From Acanthamoeba lenticulata (Eukaryota > Discosea > Longamoebia > Acanthamoebidae), in contig NAVB01000641.1 of the NCBI GenBank assembly GCA_002179805.1, positions 1-51,652 of the forward strand: a stretch of 51,652 nt of DNA, in the 5' to 3' direction. A program made the translations under genes and the position numbers. How positions within the stretch are numbered: position 1 is the first letter of the stretch; each line of letters begins with the position of its first letter. The notes beneath the pieces were generated by a model. That model did no database searches, was not told the DNA's origin, and worked only from the letters and a program-made list of their open reading frames with translations. Positions 10,970 to 21,559 of this stretch are shown here, piece after piece.

Positions 10970-13900
10970 GTACTTCTTCTTCTTCCTCTTGTCACGTGGT
11001 TTTGGTTGTCTACTTGGCTCATCACGCACGCCAAGCATTGTGCATGGGCAGGGTCAAAGGCCGGACGGTGGCCGAGAGTCTCCGGTGCGGCGCCCCCTCT
11101 TGTTCATCACGTTCGCCCTAAAGCTCCTAAAGATGATGACGCTGATGACGCTGATGACGCTGATGATGGTGGGCGATTCGATCGAACGGCCAGGAACGCG
11201 TTCGAGATGTTCGAGGGGCGCCCGTGCCTGGGCTGGATGCCGCTCAAGAACGGCCGGCTGGGCGACCTCGTGTGGCTGACCTACGGGCAGCTCTGCGCCA
11301 AGAGCCTCCAGTTCGGCTCCGGCCTGCGCGCGCTCGTGGACCCGGTACCCGCGCGCGTTGTCTTGAGCCGCTTCTTGATGAGCAACTTGCGCTGATGCAT
11401 TGTTTGTGCGCGCAGCGCGAGTTCGTGGGGATCAGCGCCCGGAACCGCCTCGAGTGGTACGTGTCCGACTACGCGTGCTTCTTCCACAACATCGTCTCCG
11501 TGCCCATCCACACCTCCTTTGGTCCGTTCCCCTTCTCCTCATCCGCGTTGGTCTTGGACTCATCATCGCTGTGTGCGTCACCAGACGATGCCGAGGTGGA
11601 GCACATCGTCAACAACGCCCAGCTCAAGGCCGTCATCACCTCTGCCGACCTGGCCAGCAAGGTCCCCCGCCAATGCTCCATTGCGAGCCGCACATTCCGC
11701 ACATAACTTACATACCAATACCGGGTGGTTGGCGCGCAGTACTTGCGGGTGCGGCAACGTTGCCCGACTCTCCGGCACGTGATCGTCATGGACCGGCCGG
11801 ACGATGCGCTCAGCGCGCAGGCCGCCGCCGCCGGCGCCGAGCTCGTGTACTGGTACGACCTCTACGCGCGGGGCGGCCAGGCCCCCGTCAAGCCTTCGTG
11901 GGGCCCCGAGTCCCCCGAGCAGCTCGTCACCCTCTTCTACACGAGCGGCTCCACCGGCAAGCCCAAGGTACCCCTCCATGCACGCGCGCGCGTGTGTGCG
12001 GTGCGCGTGTGCGGTTCATGAATCGCGTGTCGGTGTCCGCGCGCGTGTGTGTGGCGACAGGGGGCGGTGATTCCGGACCGGATCCTGAACGAGGACGTGA
12101 CCACCGAGTACGCGACGCCGGACCCGCTGGTGACGATCTCGTTTGCGCCGCTGGCCCACTCGGAGCGCGTGTCGGTGCTCCTCACCCTCATGAAGGGCGG
12201 CCGCGCCGCCATCTTCTCCCACGTACGCCCCCTCCTATGCCTCGCCCAATTTTCTGTCGACCGATTAACCAACATCCCTTACCATTATCACGATCAGGAG
12301 ACCGACCGCCTGTTCGAGGCGTTTGGCATCGTGAAGCCCTCCATCGTCTCCGCCGTGCCCCGGTGCGTCCCCACACAACGACGTCACAAGTTGTGAGCCG
12401 ACTCCCGACAGCGACCGACTGACGTGGGTGCGGGGGGGGGGCACCACCCGGCCGAAAGGCTGTTCAACAAGCTCTACACAGAGTACCGGGCCGAGCTGAC
12501 GCGGATCGAGCAGGCCACCGCCCACGACCCCGTCGCGCGCCAGAACCGCACGCGGGACCTGCTTCTCCAGTTCCGCCACTCCTTTGGCGGCCGCACACAA
12601 ATGGTCCACTCCACCGCGCTCTGTCTCCATCACCTCTTCACCTTGTGTCCTCATTTTCATCATCTCCATCTCCATCACCATCAGATCATCAGCGGCGGGG
12701 CGCCCATCGCGCCGACCGTCCTCGACTGGCTCAAGCAGTACCACAGCCCCCACACGATCGTGTCGACATGAATGACAAATATGTACAAACGTCGACGGCG
12801 GGGCGGACAGATGCTTCGAGTGCGCCGTGTACGAGGGCTACGGCACGACCGAAGCGGGGCCCATCGCCACCAACGGGTGGATCCACGGGTCGGTCGAGGT
12901 GCGCCTGGAGGACGTGCCCGAGCTGGGCTATTTCTCCACCGACAAGCCCCACCCGCGCGGCGAGATCTGGGTTCGCACCAGCCTCGTCGTCCCCGAGTAC
13001 GTCCTTTCGACCGAAGCGCATCATCCGACGAAACGATGGCGTTGGTGGTATTTAAAGAATGCCTTGTCGGTAGGTATTATCGGAATGAGGAAGAGACGGG
13101 GCGTGCCCTGCACGACGGCTGGTTCTGCACGGGCGACATCGGCGAGCGCGACACGATTCGCGGCACCATCCGCATCATCGACCGCCGCAAGCACATCTTC
13201 AAGCTCGCCCAGGGCGAGTTTGTCGCCCCCGAGCGGTACCACACTACTTTCTCGCCCCCCTTTGTCGCCCCTCCCTTTTTTGTGTCGACTCACCCGCTCG
13301 GGGGGCGAGGCCAGGCTCGAGAACGTGCTCCTCGCGTCGCCCCTCGCCCAGCAGGTCTTTGTGCACGGCGACAGGTGCGACACCGCCCCACTCGCCCCGC
13401 TCGTGCCTCTGCTTCGTCGGACTAAACGTCGTCGCCATGTGCAGCATGCGGGCGTTCCTCGTGGCGGTGGTGGTGCCCAACGAGGGAGCCCTCCGCGCCT
13501 GGGCTGCGGCCGAATGCGCCGAAGCGGCCGCGTGGCCCCTCGACGCGCTGTGCGCCCACGAGCCCGTCCAGCGCGCGCTTCTCGCCTCGCTCTCCGCCGT
13601 CATCGCCCGCGTCGGCCGCCCCGCCTGGGAGGCCCCCAAGGCACCGCCCCTCCCCCCCCGCGCGTGTCGTGTCGTGTCGTGCGGCTGAGAGGGGAATGGC
13701 TCGCCAGGGCGTGCTGGTGGAGCCGGAGCCGTTCACCGAGACCAACGGCCTCCTGACGCCGACAGAGAAGCTCAACCGGCGGGCGCTGGTGGCCCACTAC
13801 GGCGCCCGCCTGACGGACCTCTACGCCACGCTCGAGCGGCGCCTCGAGGACGTGCGCGGCGCGCTGCTGGCCGACGTCCTCCCGCGCGCCCTGGGCGACG

Positions 13901-15557
13901 ACGCTGCCGCTGGGGCCGGTGAGACCCTCATCGACGACTCGCTGTCGGCCGTGCGGCTCATGCAAGTCCTCCGCGACCGGTTCCACGTCGAGGTCGGGGT
14001 GGAGGCGCTCTACAGCGGCCACGTCTCGGTCGACCGCCTGGCCGACCTCGTTCACTTTGCCGCGTCGCCCGGCACCGCCGCCTTCTTGGCCGCCGGCGCC
14101 GGCGCCGCCCCGTCGGCGCCTCAGATCGACTGGACAGGTGGCGTATTCCCTCTTTTTCCTTTCCCTTTCCCGGCTTTGCTGACGTCATGTGTGTGCGTCG
14201 ACAGCCAAGGCGGCCCTGGCCGACGACCTGCGGCCGCCGCCCGGCAAGCCGGCCGACGGGCCGCCCACCCATGTGCTGCTCACCGGCGCGACGGGCTTCC
14301 TGGGCGCGGTGCTGCTGCACGAGCTCCTGCGCGCGCTGCCCCGCGAGACCTACGTCCACTGCCTCGTGCGCGCGCGGGACCCGGCCGGCGCGCTGGCCCG
14401 GCTCCGCGAGGTCATGGACGGGGCCGGCCTGCCGCTGACGGCCGACGACGAGGCGCGCATCGTGCTGGAGCTGGGCGACCTGGGCCAGCCCAACCTGGGC
14501 CTCGCGGCCAGCCGGTTCGCCGACCTGGCCCACGTGATCGACGTCGTCTACCACTGCGGCGCTCTCGTCTCTGGTGCGGCGCATCGCGTGCTTGGCATTC
14601 CTGCTCTTCTGTCTGTGTAGAGAATGCTAACTATTCTGTGCGGGGACAACAGCCGTGCACAGCTACGAGCGGCTGCGGCCGGCCAACGTGGTGGGCACGC
14701 GCGAGGTGCTCCGCCTGTGCTGCCTCGGGCGGTCCAAGCGGCTGGAGCACGTCTCCACCCTCTCCGTCCTCGACGCGTGCGCACCGCCCCTCCTCGAAGA
14801 CGCGCCGCTCGGGCTCGAGGACGCCCCGCGGCAGCTCGAGCGGCTGACGCCCTATGCCCAGTCCAAGTACGTGGCCGAGCTGCTCGTGCGCGCCGTCCAC
14901 CGGCGGGGCCTGGCCGCGCGTGTCTACCGGCCGGGCACCATCGGCGGCCACACGGAGACGGGCTTCAGCAACCGCCACGACTTTGTCAACCGCCTCCTGT
15001 GCGGCATGGCCCAGCTGGGCGCCTATCCGCGCGAGGCGGCCCAAGCGCGCATCAACATGTGCCCTGTCGACTTTGTCGCGCGGGCCATCGTCCACATCTC
15101 TTTGCTGCCGACAGATGCCCCAACGGCCGAGCCACCGGTGATGATGAAGACCTACCACCTGATCAACCGGCACGCGCTGCCGCTGGGCGAGGCCGTGCAT
15201 ATGGTGGAACAGTTTATGGGCGCTAAGCTGCGCGGGCTGGACTATGGCGAGTGGCGGCGCGCTCTGCACGACGCGCCCGAGACCAACGTGCTCTTGCCTC
15301 TGGCCGCTGCGTTCCCCGCGCACGGCTTTCCGCGTCTCGATGCTGACGAAGTCGACGCCACCAACGCCCTCCGCGCCACGGCGTCCCTCCCGAGCGGTAC
15401 GCCTTTCTTGCCCCCCCGCTTCAAGCCCCAGTCCACCGCCAGGGAGCCCTGACCTACCACACGTGTGGTGGTGGTGGGACCAGCAGCCTGTCCGCGCGTC
15501 GAGGGACAGGTCATGGCGCGCTACTTGCGCCACCTGCGCGGCCTCGGATTCTTATGA
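10569..15557 (+). CDS. Carboxylic acid reductase (adenylation, carrier and thioester reductase domains) with N-terminal ZZ finger
   Basis: About 18 exons encode roughly 1,220 residues. Exon 1 (10569-10773) and exon 2 (10889-10969) form a ZZ-type zinc finger: CDWC, then CWHCTGTVLCQDC, then a His pair in VHAETGHEL. An Asp-rich linker (11125-11170) leads to the adenylation domain: YTSGSTGKPK (about 11939-11967), GYGTTEAG (about 12836), DGWFCTGDIGE (about 13120) and KLAQGEFVAPE (about 13203). A carrier domain follows with DDSLSAVRL (about 13938), whose Ser should carry phosphopantetheine. The reductase exons (about 14206-14573, about 14653-15396) show GATGFLGAVLL for NADPH and YAQSKYVAE, the Tyr-x3-Lys pair. 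The last exon, 15484-15557, ends HLRGLGFL and TGA. This order matches carboxylic acid reductases, which activate an acid with ATP, load it on the carrier and release the aldehyde with NADPH. The LAQGEFVAPE form points to fatty or aryl acids rather than aminoadipate. Substrate is inferred. The borders of exon 3 (about 11052) and the 13640 intron are uncertain. Confidence 0.88.
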
Positions 15558-18500
15558 ATGGAGTAAAACTGGTCGTGAAGCAAATCCCAAAGAAATTGAA
15601 TTGGACAACCAGATGGTGCGATAGAGTTCAGCTTTCACGCCAGCTAAACGACAATCCACCACTGGTGGGAGCAGCTGCGCCCGAGGTCGAGCTGGCCACT
15701 GGGGCTGACGTCGTTGCCGAAGGTGCCGCCGTGGCAGCAAAGACTGATGTCGAGGAGCCGCCTGCGTGGCGCCAAAGGCTCCTCGACCGCCAAATGGAGT
15801 GTCGACACCACCGGTGCTCGACGAGCCAAATGTGGAGAACGACGAGGACGGAGTAGGGAATACGCTCGGCGCCGTCGGAGCCGAGAAGGCTGAGGACGAG
15901 GCGGCCGAGGGGGCGCCAAACGAGAATGAACCCAGAGCGGGAGCAGCGGGAGTCGGCGCCGGTGCGGGCGATGGGCCAAACATGGACTTGCCGGAAGGCG
16001 CGGTTGACGAGGACAGTGAAGGCAAGGCTGAATGGGTGCGGGCTCCGAACGCGAACGTCGTGGACGTCGTGGACGTCGCAGCGCTGGTCCTGAAGCTGGT
16101 CGACCCAAACGGGGCAGATGAAGCAGCCAATGACGCGGCGGCTGAAGAGATGGCAAGCCCGAGGGTCAATACGAGCACGATATGAAATAAAAGAGAGAGA
16201 GAGAGAGAGATGACAGTTACCACTGGGCTCAGAAGAGTCGGCGCTCGTGTCTTCCTCCTTCGCAGGAGCGGCCGCGCCGAAAGCGCTGCTACCGAAGCCC
16301 AAGCCAAACGGAGTGGATGCCGCAGCGGCAGGCTCCTTCTTGGGCTCCTCCTTGGGCTGCACGAGACGGAAGACAAAAAAAAGTGAGTCAGTGCTCGTCA
16401 ATCTGCGGCGTGTGGAGTTGTACCTTGGTTGCATAGGTGCTCCCTGGTGTAGGCTGGAAACCGCCAAATAAAGACACCTGAGTCTGGTCAAGAGACACAA
16501 GTGTCCATAAGTGAGTCGCTGCAGACCTAAACACGAGGAGGAGAGGGGAGGTGCTATGATGAACCTTGTCCTCCTCCTTCTTCTTCTCAGGCTCCGCGGA
16601 AGCCGAAGTGGCGGGAGCAGCCTCAGCCGGCTTGTCCTTTGGCGCGGGGCGGGGCACCAGGCAAACGGAACATGTGGAGTCCGACTCTGCGTTGTCCGAC
16701 TCGCAGCAGGCGCACTTCCACCCCTGGTTGTTGTTGCCGCAAGATGGGGGCATGTTCGCGTCAGCGACGGGATCGAGGAGGAAGGAAGGAGAGAGATCGA
16801 AGCCACGTACCGAACCACCGCAAGCGCCCAAGGTGCCGGCGAAGGTGAAACCGCTCGCGCCGGTGCTTTGGCGGCTAAATCCGCCAAACGGAGCGGCCGC
16901 GCTCGGGCCACTGCCGAATGGGCGTGAAGTAGCTGCTCCAAACGGCGAAGGTGCCGCCGTGGCAGCAAAGACCGACGTCAAAGGAGCCGCCTGCGTGGCG
17001 CCAAAGGCTCCTCGACCGCCAAATGGAGTGTCGACACCACCGGTGCTCGACGAGCCAAATGCGGAGAACGACGAGGACGCAGTAGGGAATACGCTCGGCG
17101 CCGTTGGAGCCGAGAAGGCTGAGGACGAGGCGGCCGAGGGGGCGCCAAACGAGAATGAACCCAGAGCGGGAGCAGCGGGAGTCGGCGCCGGTGCGGGCGA
17201 TGGGCCAAACATGGACTTGCCGGAAGGCGCGGTTGACGAGGACAGTGAAGGCAAGGCTGAATGGGTGGAGGCTCCGAACGCAAATGTCGTGGACGTCGAG
17301 GACATCGCAGCGCTGGTCGGGCCACTGCCGAATGGGCTTGGAGTAGCCGCTCCAAACGGCGAAGGCGCCGCGGTGGCAGCAAAGGCCGACGTCGAAGGAG
17401 CCGCTTGCGTGGCGCCAAAGGCTCCTCTAAGCGCGTCAAACGCGCTTCCGTGTGTGGAGGTCGTGCCCGCTGACGACCGCGGGCCCGTGCCCTGTCCCTT
17501 GCGGCCAAGCTGATAGTCCTCACACCGGAGCTCGTCAACGCTCTTGTTCCTGTACTGCTGCATGGCAGAGATGTTGTGGATGACGACCGTCTGGTTGGAG
17601 GCGGGGTCCCTTTCCGTGACGGGCGCGTAGGGCGCAATCATGGTGCCGAAGGCAGCCGAGTCGCCAAAGAGGGCCAGCAGCATCTGGCGCGCCTGCACGT
17701 GGTGCCGTTTGGCCGCCTCGCGGTACCACTTGAGCGCGCGCTCCTGGTCTCGCGCCACGCCGTTCTGATGCCCGCAGTCGTACATGAGCGCGAGAGCGTA
17801 CTGGGCCTTGGCGTGCCCTTGGCTCGCGCTTGCTTCCAGCCACCTCTCCGCCTCCTCTCCAGAGGCACAGAGCCGACCCAGCCGATACTGCGCCTCAGCA
17901 TGTCCCGCCTCGGCTGCGGCACGATACTGCGCCTTGGCCTGCGCCTGATCGACGGCGATCCCCGCAGGGCCCTTCTCGAGGAGGCGCCCGGCGGCAAAGG
18001 CTGCGTGGCAGTGGCCCTGCTTGGCGGCGGCGAGGTAGAGCCGCAAGGCCTCGGCCACATCAATGGACACGCCGGCCTGGCCTTTCTCGTGCATGCGGCC
18101 CAGGCTGTACTGCGCCTCGGCATGGCCTTGCTTGGCGGCCTCGCTGAACCACTTGTGGGCAGCCACCAGATCGCGTCCGACGCTGCGACCTTGAGCGTAG
18201 ATGAAGCCGAGGGCGAACTGTGCCCCCGCGTGGCCCTCCGGAGGCTCGTGGTTGAAGGAGTGTGCAGCTGCCTGTTCGAAGAGTTGTCGGGCCTTGTTGT
18301 CGTCGCGTGACACCCCGCGGCCAATGGCAAGGAGCCGCCCCAGGCGGTAGAGCGCCTTGCGTGATTTGATGAAGGAACAGAACAATCCCTCCGGCGCCGC
18401 CCGAGAGTAGCATTGGGCGGCCAAGCACCAGTCTTGCTCGACTCCGCGGCCCTTTTCGTAGAGTGCACCCAGGCGCGCCTGCGCATCAGGAGAAGAGCCG

Positions 18501-21002
18501 ATTTCCTTGTAGTGGCGCGCAGCTTCGCTCCAGTCCTGTGTGACGCCGTGGCCCCCCTTCTCGTAGAGCCGCCCCAGTCTGAAGCGTGCTGATTTGACGT
18601 GTGCGTCTGCAGTCCAAGGGCTTTTGCTGATCAACTGCCGATATAGTGAGGCCGCTTGCTCGTAGTCCCGCTTGACGCCCAGGCCCTCCTCGTAGAGCTT
18701 CCCCAGCTCCAAGGCTGCCTCTTCATGGCCGAGATTGCTGGCCGTGCGCCAGTGCTCCGCTGCGCCCGCATGATCCGAGTCTCGGTTCTTTCGTGATCCG
18801 GCCTGGAAAAGGAAGTCTGGCAGGTCGGCCATGGCCATTGAGTGGTGCTGGTTGGCGGCTTTCTGCATCATCTCCAGTGCTGCCTCCTCTTCTTCATAAC
18901 GGAACAATTTAGCGGCCTGGTACTGGGCCTCACTGAGGCCTTGGGCTGCGGCCTTGGTCAACCACTTCCTCGCCTTTCGCCTCGCCTCTTTCCCCCCTTC
19001 GGTGGTTCGCCCGAATAGGGATGGCTTGATGCTGCCGAGGATGAGCAGCCCGAGCTGGCATTGGGCCTCGGCATGGCCCTGCTTGGCCGCCTTGCGGTAC
19101 CACTGCTTGCTCAGCTCCAGGTCCTGCTTGACGCCACCTCCCTCTCCAGATTGGTGGAGGCGCGCCAGCTCGAACTGGGCTTGTACGTGGCCCTGCCCAG
19201 CAGCCTTTTCAAACCACTTCGCCGCGCCGCTCACATCGTTGGCACGGGTCTTGGTCTGGGCCAGCTGGAACTGCTCTTCGGCCGTGCTTGGGCCTTCCGC
19301 CTGATGCCCCCAACCACAACAACAGCAAACAATATGTTTGTGGGACTGGAACGTGGCAAGTGGCTGGGTTGGATGGACGCACAGCCTGAGAGAGCTGGTG
19401 CACAATCTCTGAAATGGCGGGCCGCTGTGCTGGATTCGAGTGCCAGCACTGCTCCATGAGAGCCACCATTGCGCGGTCCCACGAGTCGTGCACAGGCGGC
19501 CGCTTGCCCTCGCGAACGAAGCAGAAGATTTGTGCGTCATTCATGCCGACATAGGGCGTCTGGTGGGAGAAGGTGAGCCACCACGATCCGTGTAGCAACA
19601 TGTGGTGAGGATGAACCTGGCACCTTTCCAGAGAGGAGCTCCCACAAGATGACACCAAATGCATAGATGTCCACGGACTTGTTGGAGGGCACGCCAGGGG
19701 TCATCATCTCGGGCGCCATCCAGAGCCATGTGCCCACAACACGTGACGCCACCGTGTTTGTGTTCAAGGACACATGCGCGTTGCCAAAATCAGCCAACAC
19801 AGGCTCGTTGTCTGCTGTGAGCTGTTCTCTCGTAGGGCCCACGAGCTCATGTCAGCGCGACCCCTGAAGCGTGTAAAAAGAGGTTTGGGGGGGAGGAAGG
19901 GCGCACGAGGATGTTGGGGCTCTTGAGGTCGCGGTGAATGACGTTGTGCTTGTGGAGGTGCTCCAGGCCACGTGCGATCCCCAGGGCCATCTGCTGCGCT
20001 TGTTCCAGGCCCAACGCACCGTTGGCGCGTAAAAACTTGTGGAGGTCTCCACCGGGCATGAACTGGGTCAAAACACATGGCGAGGGCAGCTCAAAGCAGT
20101 AGAGAAGCCTGACCACATTTGGATGCTGCCCCAGGCCTCTGTTGCGGCACCTCCTCAGTTCGTATCGAATCGATTTTCTTCTTCTCCCCGGACTACAAGA
20201 ACAAAAATAAATTGTTTTGGGGGAAGAAAAGAGAGCAAGAGAACACGCACAGGAGGTTCTCAATTTCGTCACGGTACTCGTCTGAGGTAGCGTTGTGGAA
20301 GACCTTGGCAGCGACCTGGACACGCCCTCGATAGAGGCCCTTGTAAACGGTGGCTTGGCCTGACTTGGCCAGTTGAGACTCGATGACCAGGTTGGGGTAG
20401 GTGGGAAAGGGCTGGAGGCCTGCTTGCTGAAGCTGGCGTTGAAGACTGGCAAGTTGGGCCTCCAACTGCGCCACCTTCTCCTCCTCACTGAGGGTGGTGG
20501 CGCCCCGAGACAAAGAGGAAGAAGATGAGGAGGAGCACAGACGCTCCATGGCGGTAGTGGTTGCCACCGTCGTTCCCGCGAGGTTGGGCGACGACGAAGA
20601 AGTGGTCGCCGCAGAGGCAGAGGGCCGCGGCGCGAGCGGCTTCTTAATAAGGGCTGGACTGGGTTGCTGCTCCACTTTGTCATCTAATCGACCACAGACA
20701 GCAAAATCGTTAGTCGGGGCTCGAAGATTGATTGAAAAGAATGGGAACGACGAACCTACGATGCGGCCCCATTGGCGGCCGATCATGATCCACGTGATCT
20801 TGTGACCGTTTCGTGCCATCCGCGCCCAGTTGGTCTTGGTATTGGGGTTCTGCTGCATGAAGTTGTACCCGCTCACCATGCACGACGAGCAGCCGTTTAG
20901 GGCTTTGGTGATGCGAAGCTTTGTTGTACCATCGCCCAATGTGACCTCGTCATCCCCCGCGTGAATCGCCCAGTGGACCAGCAGTGCGTCGCTCTCGTCC
21001 AT
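15552..21002 (-). CDS. Fusion of TKL-type kinase, Sel1 repeats and Nup98-like FG nucleoporin with RanBP2 zinc finger
   Basis: ATG at 21002. The first about 80 residues are an unrecognised domain ending GHKITWIMIGRQWGRIV. A Ser-rich stretch and a short coiled coil (EEEKVAQLEAQLASLQRQLQ) follow. The kinase (about 20400-19383) has KSGQATVYKGLYRG, the VAAK lysine, HRDLKSPNIL, LADFGNAH, WMAPEMM and CWHSNPAQRPAISEIV, so it looks active. An 82-nt phase-0 intron (19301-19382) joins it to about 12 Sel1-like repeats (WYRKAAKQGHAEAQCQLG type). Without any stop or intron the same frame runs into a GLEBS-like motif (SVDELRCEDYQLGRKG, about 17510-17640), FG repeats (AFGATQAAPS, SPFGAATPSPFG), a RanBP2-type finger (WKCACC...CSVC, about 16670-16740) and more FG. 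Later exons are 16356 to about 16218 and 16141 to the end. Stop is at 15552, or at 15628 if the frame slip at about 15752 is an error. Kinase-Sel1 proteins are common in amoebae; the nucleoporin tail is not. Roles at the nuclear pore are inferred. Confidence 0.85.
15719..16089. repeat. Direct repeat copy A of an FG-coding block (371 nt)
   Basis: This block is nearly identical to 16947-17318, starting GAAGGTGCCGCCGTGGCAGC and ending GCGCTGGTC on the plus strand. It is one base shorter: around 15752 it reads GTCGAGGAGCC where copy B has GTCAAAGGAGCC and a third partial copy (17341-17440) has GTCGAAGGAGCC. The lost base shifts the frame of the fusion gene near its end. Confidence 0.85.
16192..16210. 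repeat. GA microsatellite in an intron
   Basis: A simple AG run inside the intron of the fusion gene between exons 16356-16218 and 16141-15552. On the coding strand it is a CT-rich tract just after the donor. Confidence 0.8.
16947..17318. repeat. Direct repeat copy B of the FG-coding block (372 nt)
   Basis: Partner of 15719-16089. It encodes the segment from STTFAFGASTHSALPSL to GGRGAFGATQAAP in the minus-strand fusion protein. A third, shorter copy (about 17341-17440) abuts it, so the FG region grew by tandem or segmental duplication. Confidence 0.85.
19383..20400 (-). other. Protein kinase domain coding segment
   Basis: All the main kinase elements can be read over several exons: Gly-rich loop variant KSGQATVYKG, catalytic Lys in VAAKVF, HRDLKSPN, DFG, APE, and the TKL/tyrosine-kinase-like VDIYAFGVILWELLSG and RPAISEI tail. 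HRDLKSPN favours Ser/Thr specificity of the TKL group. An intron with an AT-rich centre (about 20175-20252) interrupts the segment between the Lys exon and the hinge exon. Confidence 0.85.
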
Positions 21003-21550
21003 CTTGTTGTGTCTTGACGGTCCTTCGCTGTTGTGTCGTTTTCGGGCAAAGGTGAATTCTTTGTGTGTACCCCGGGCAATTTCCTAAGCCCCAATTTTGC
21101 AATTATTTGGCCAAAAAGGACAAGTGCGTACGAATGCCGAGCAAGTTGGTTAGCATAGTGAAGTAGAGACTGCCGGTCGCTTAGCGGCGCCCTGCTGGAA
21201 CAGTTCATGGCGTGCTACCTGCACCACACGCACAGCCTCGGAGGCTGCGGCTTGTTGGCCAAGTTCCGCGAGAAACACGCCTTCTCCAAAAAGATCGGGC
21301 GAGCCAAGGGGCGCAAGGACAAGTACACCCTCAAGCGCCTGCGAAAGGCACTCCCTACCTACCAGCTCGACCACGTTGTTCGCGCAACAAAAAATAGATC
21401 TTTTTAGATTTCCTGGAAGGGAATACATTTATTACGTTTAAGGGCCAACAAATGCTGCATATATTTTTGGATTAAAAGTTGCACATCCACCACACCAACG
21501 TGTCTATTGTCGTTGGTGCTCTCTTTCTCTTGATCCCTCTTGCCACTTCA
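21003..21550 (+). other. Gene border with a possible small exon at about 21170-21407
   Basis: This stretch separates the minus-strand kinase start (21002) from the plus-strand helical-repeat gene. On the plus strand one frame reads FMACYLHHTHSLGG and then a Lys/Arg-rich run (KKIGRAKGRKDKYTLKRLRK) to a stop at 21405-21407, possibly after a short first exon at ATG 21134 and a small intron. It could be a short basic protein, a decayed gene, or chance. From 21408 to 21480 the sequence is AT-rich like a 3' UTR. No function is offered. Confidence 0.25.
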
Positions 21551-21559
21551 ATCCACAGC

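Noticed and set aside
11127..11168. Tandem GATGACGCT repeat, considered as a regulatory array
   Set aside because: It is in frame and codes for an Asp/Ala linker between the ZZ finger and the adenylation domain.
13600..14584. Minus-strand frames of 150-210 codons
   Set aside because: Antisense to carrier and reductase domains of the carboxylic acid reductase; Arg/Gly/Ala-rich without motifs.
16566..17513. Plus-strand open frame of about 315 codons
   Set aside because: It is the mirror of the FG/zinc-finger exons. The minus strand has clear FG, GLEBS and RanBP2 motifs; the plus product is only Ala/Glu/Asn-rich mirror text.
17576..18310. Plus-strand open frame of 244 codons
   Set aside because: Antisense to the Sel1 repeats, which are unmistakable on the minus strand.
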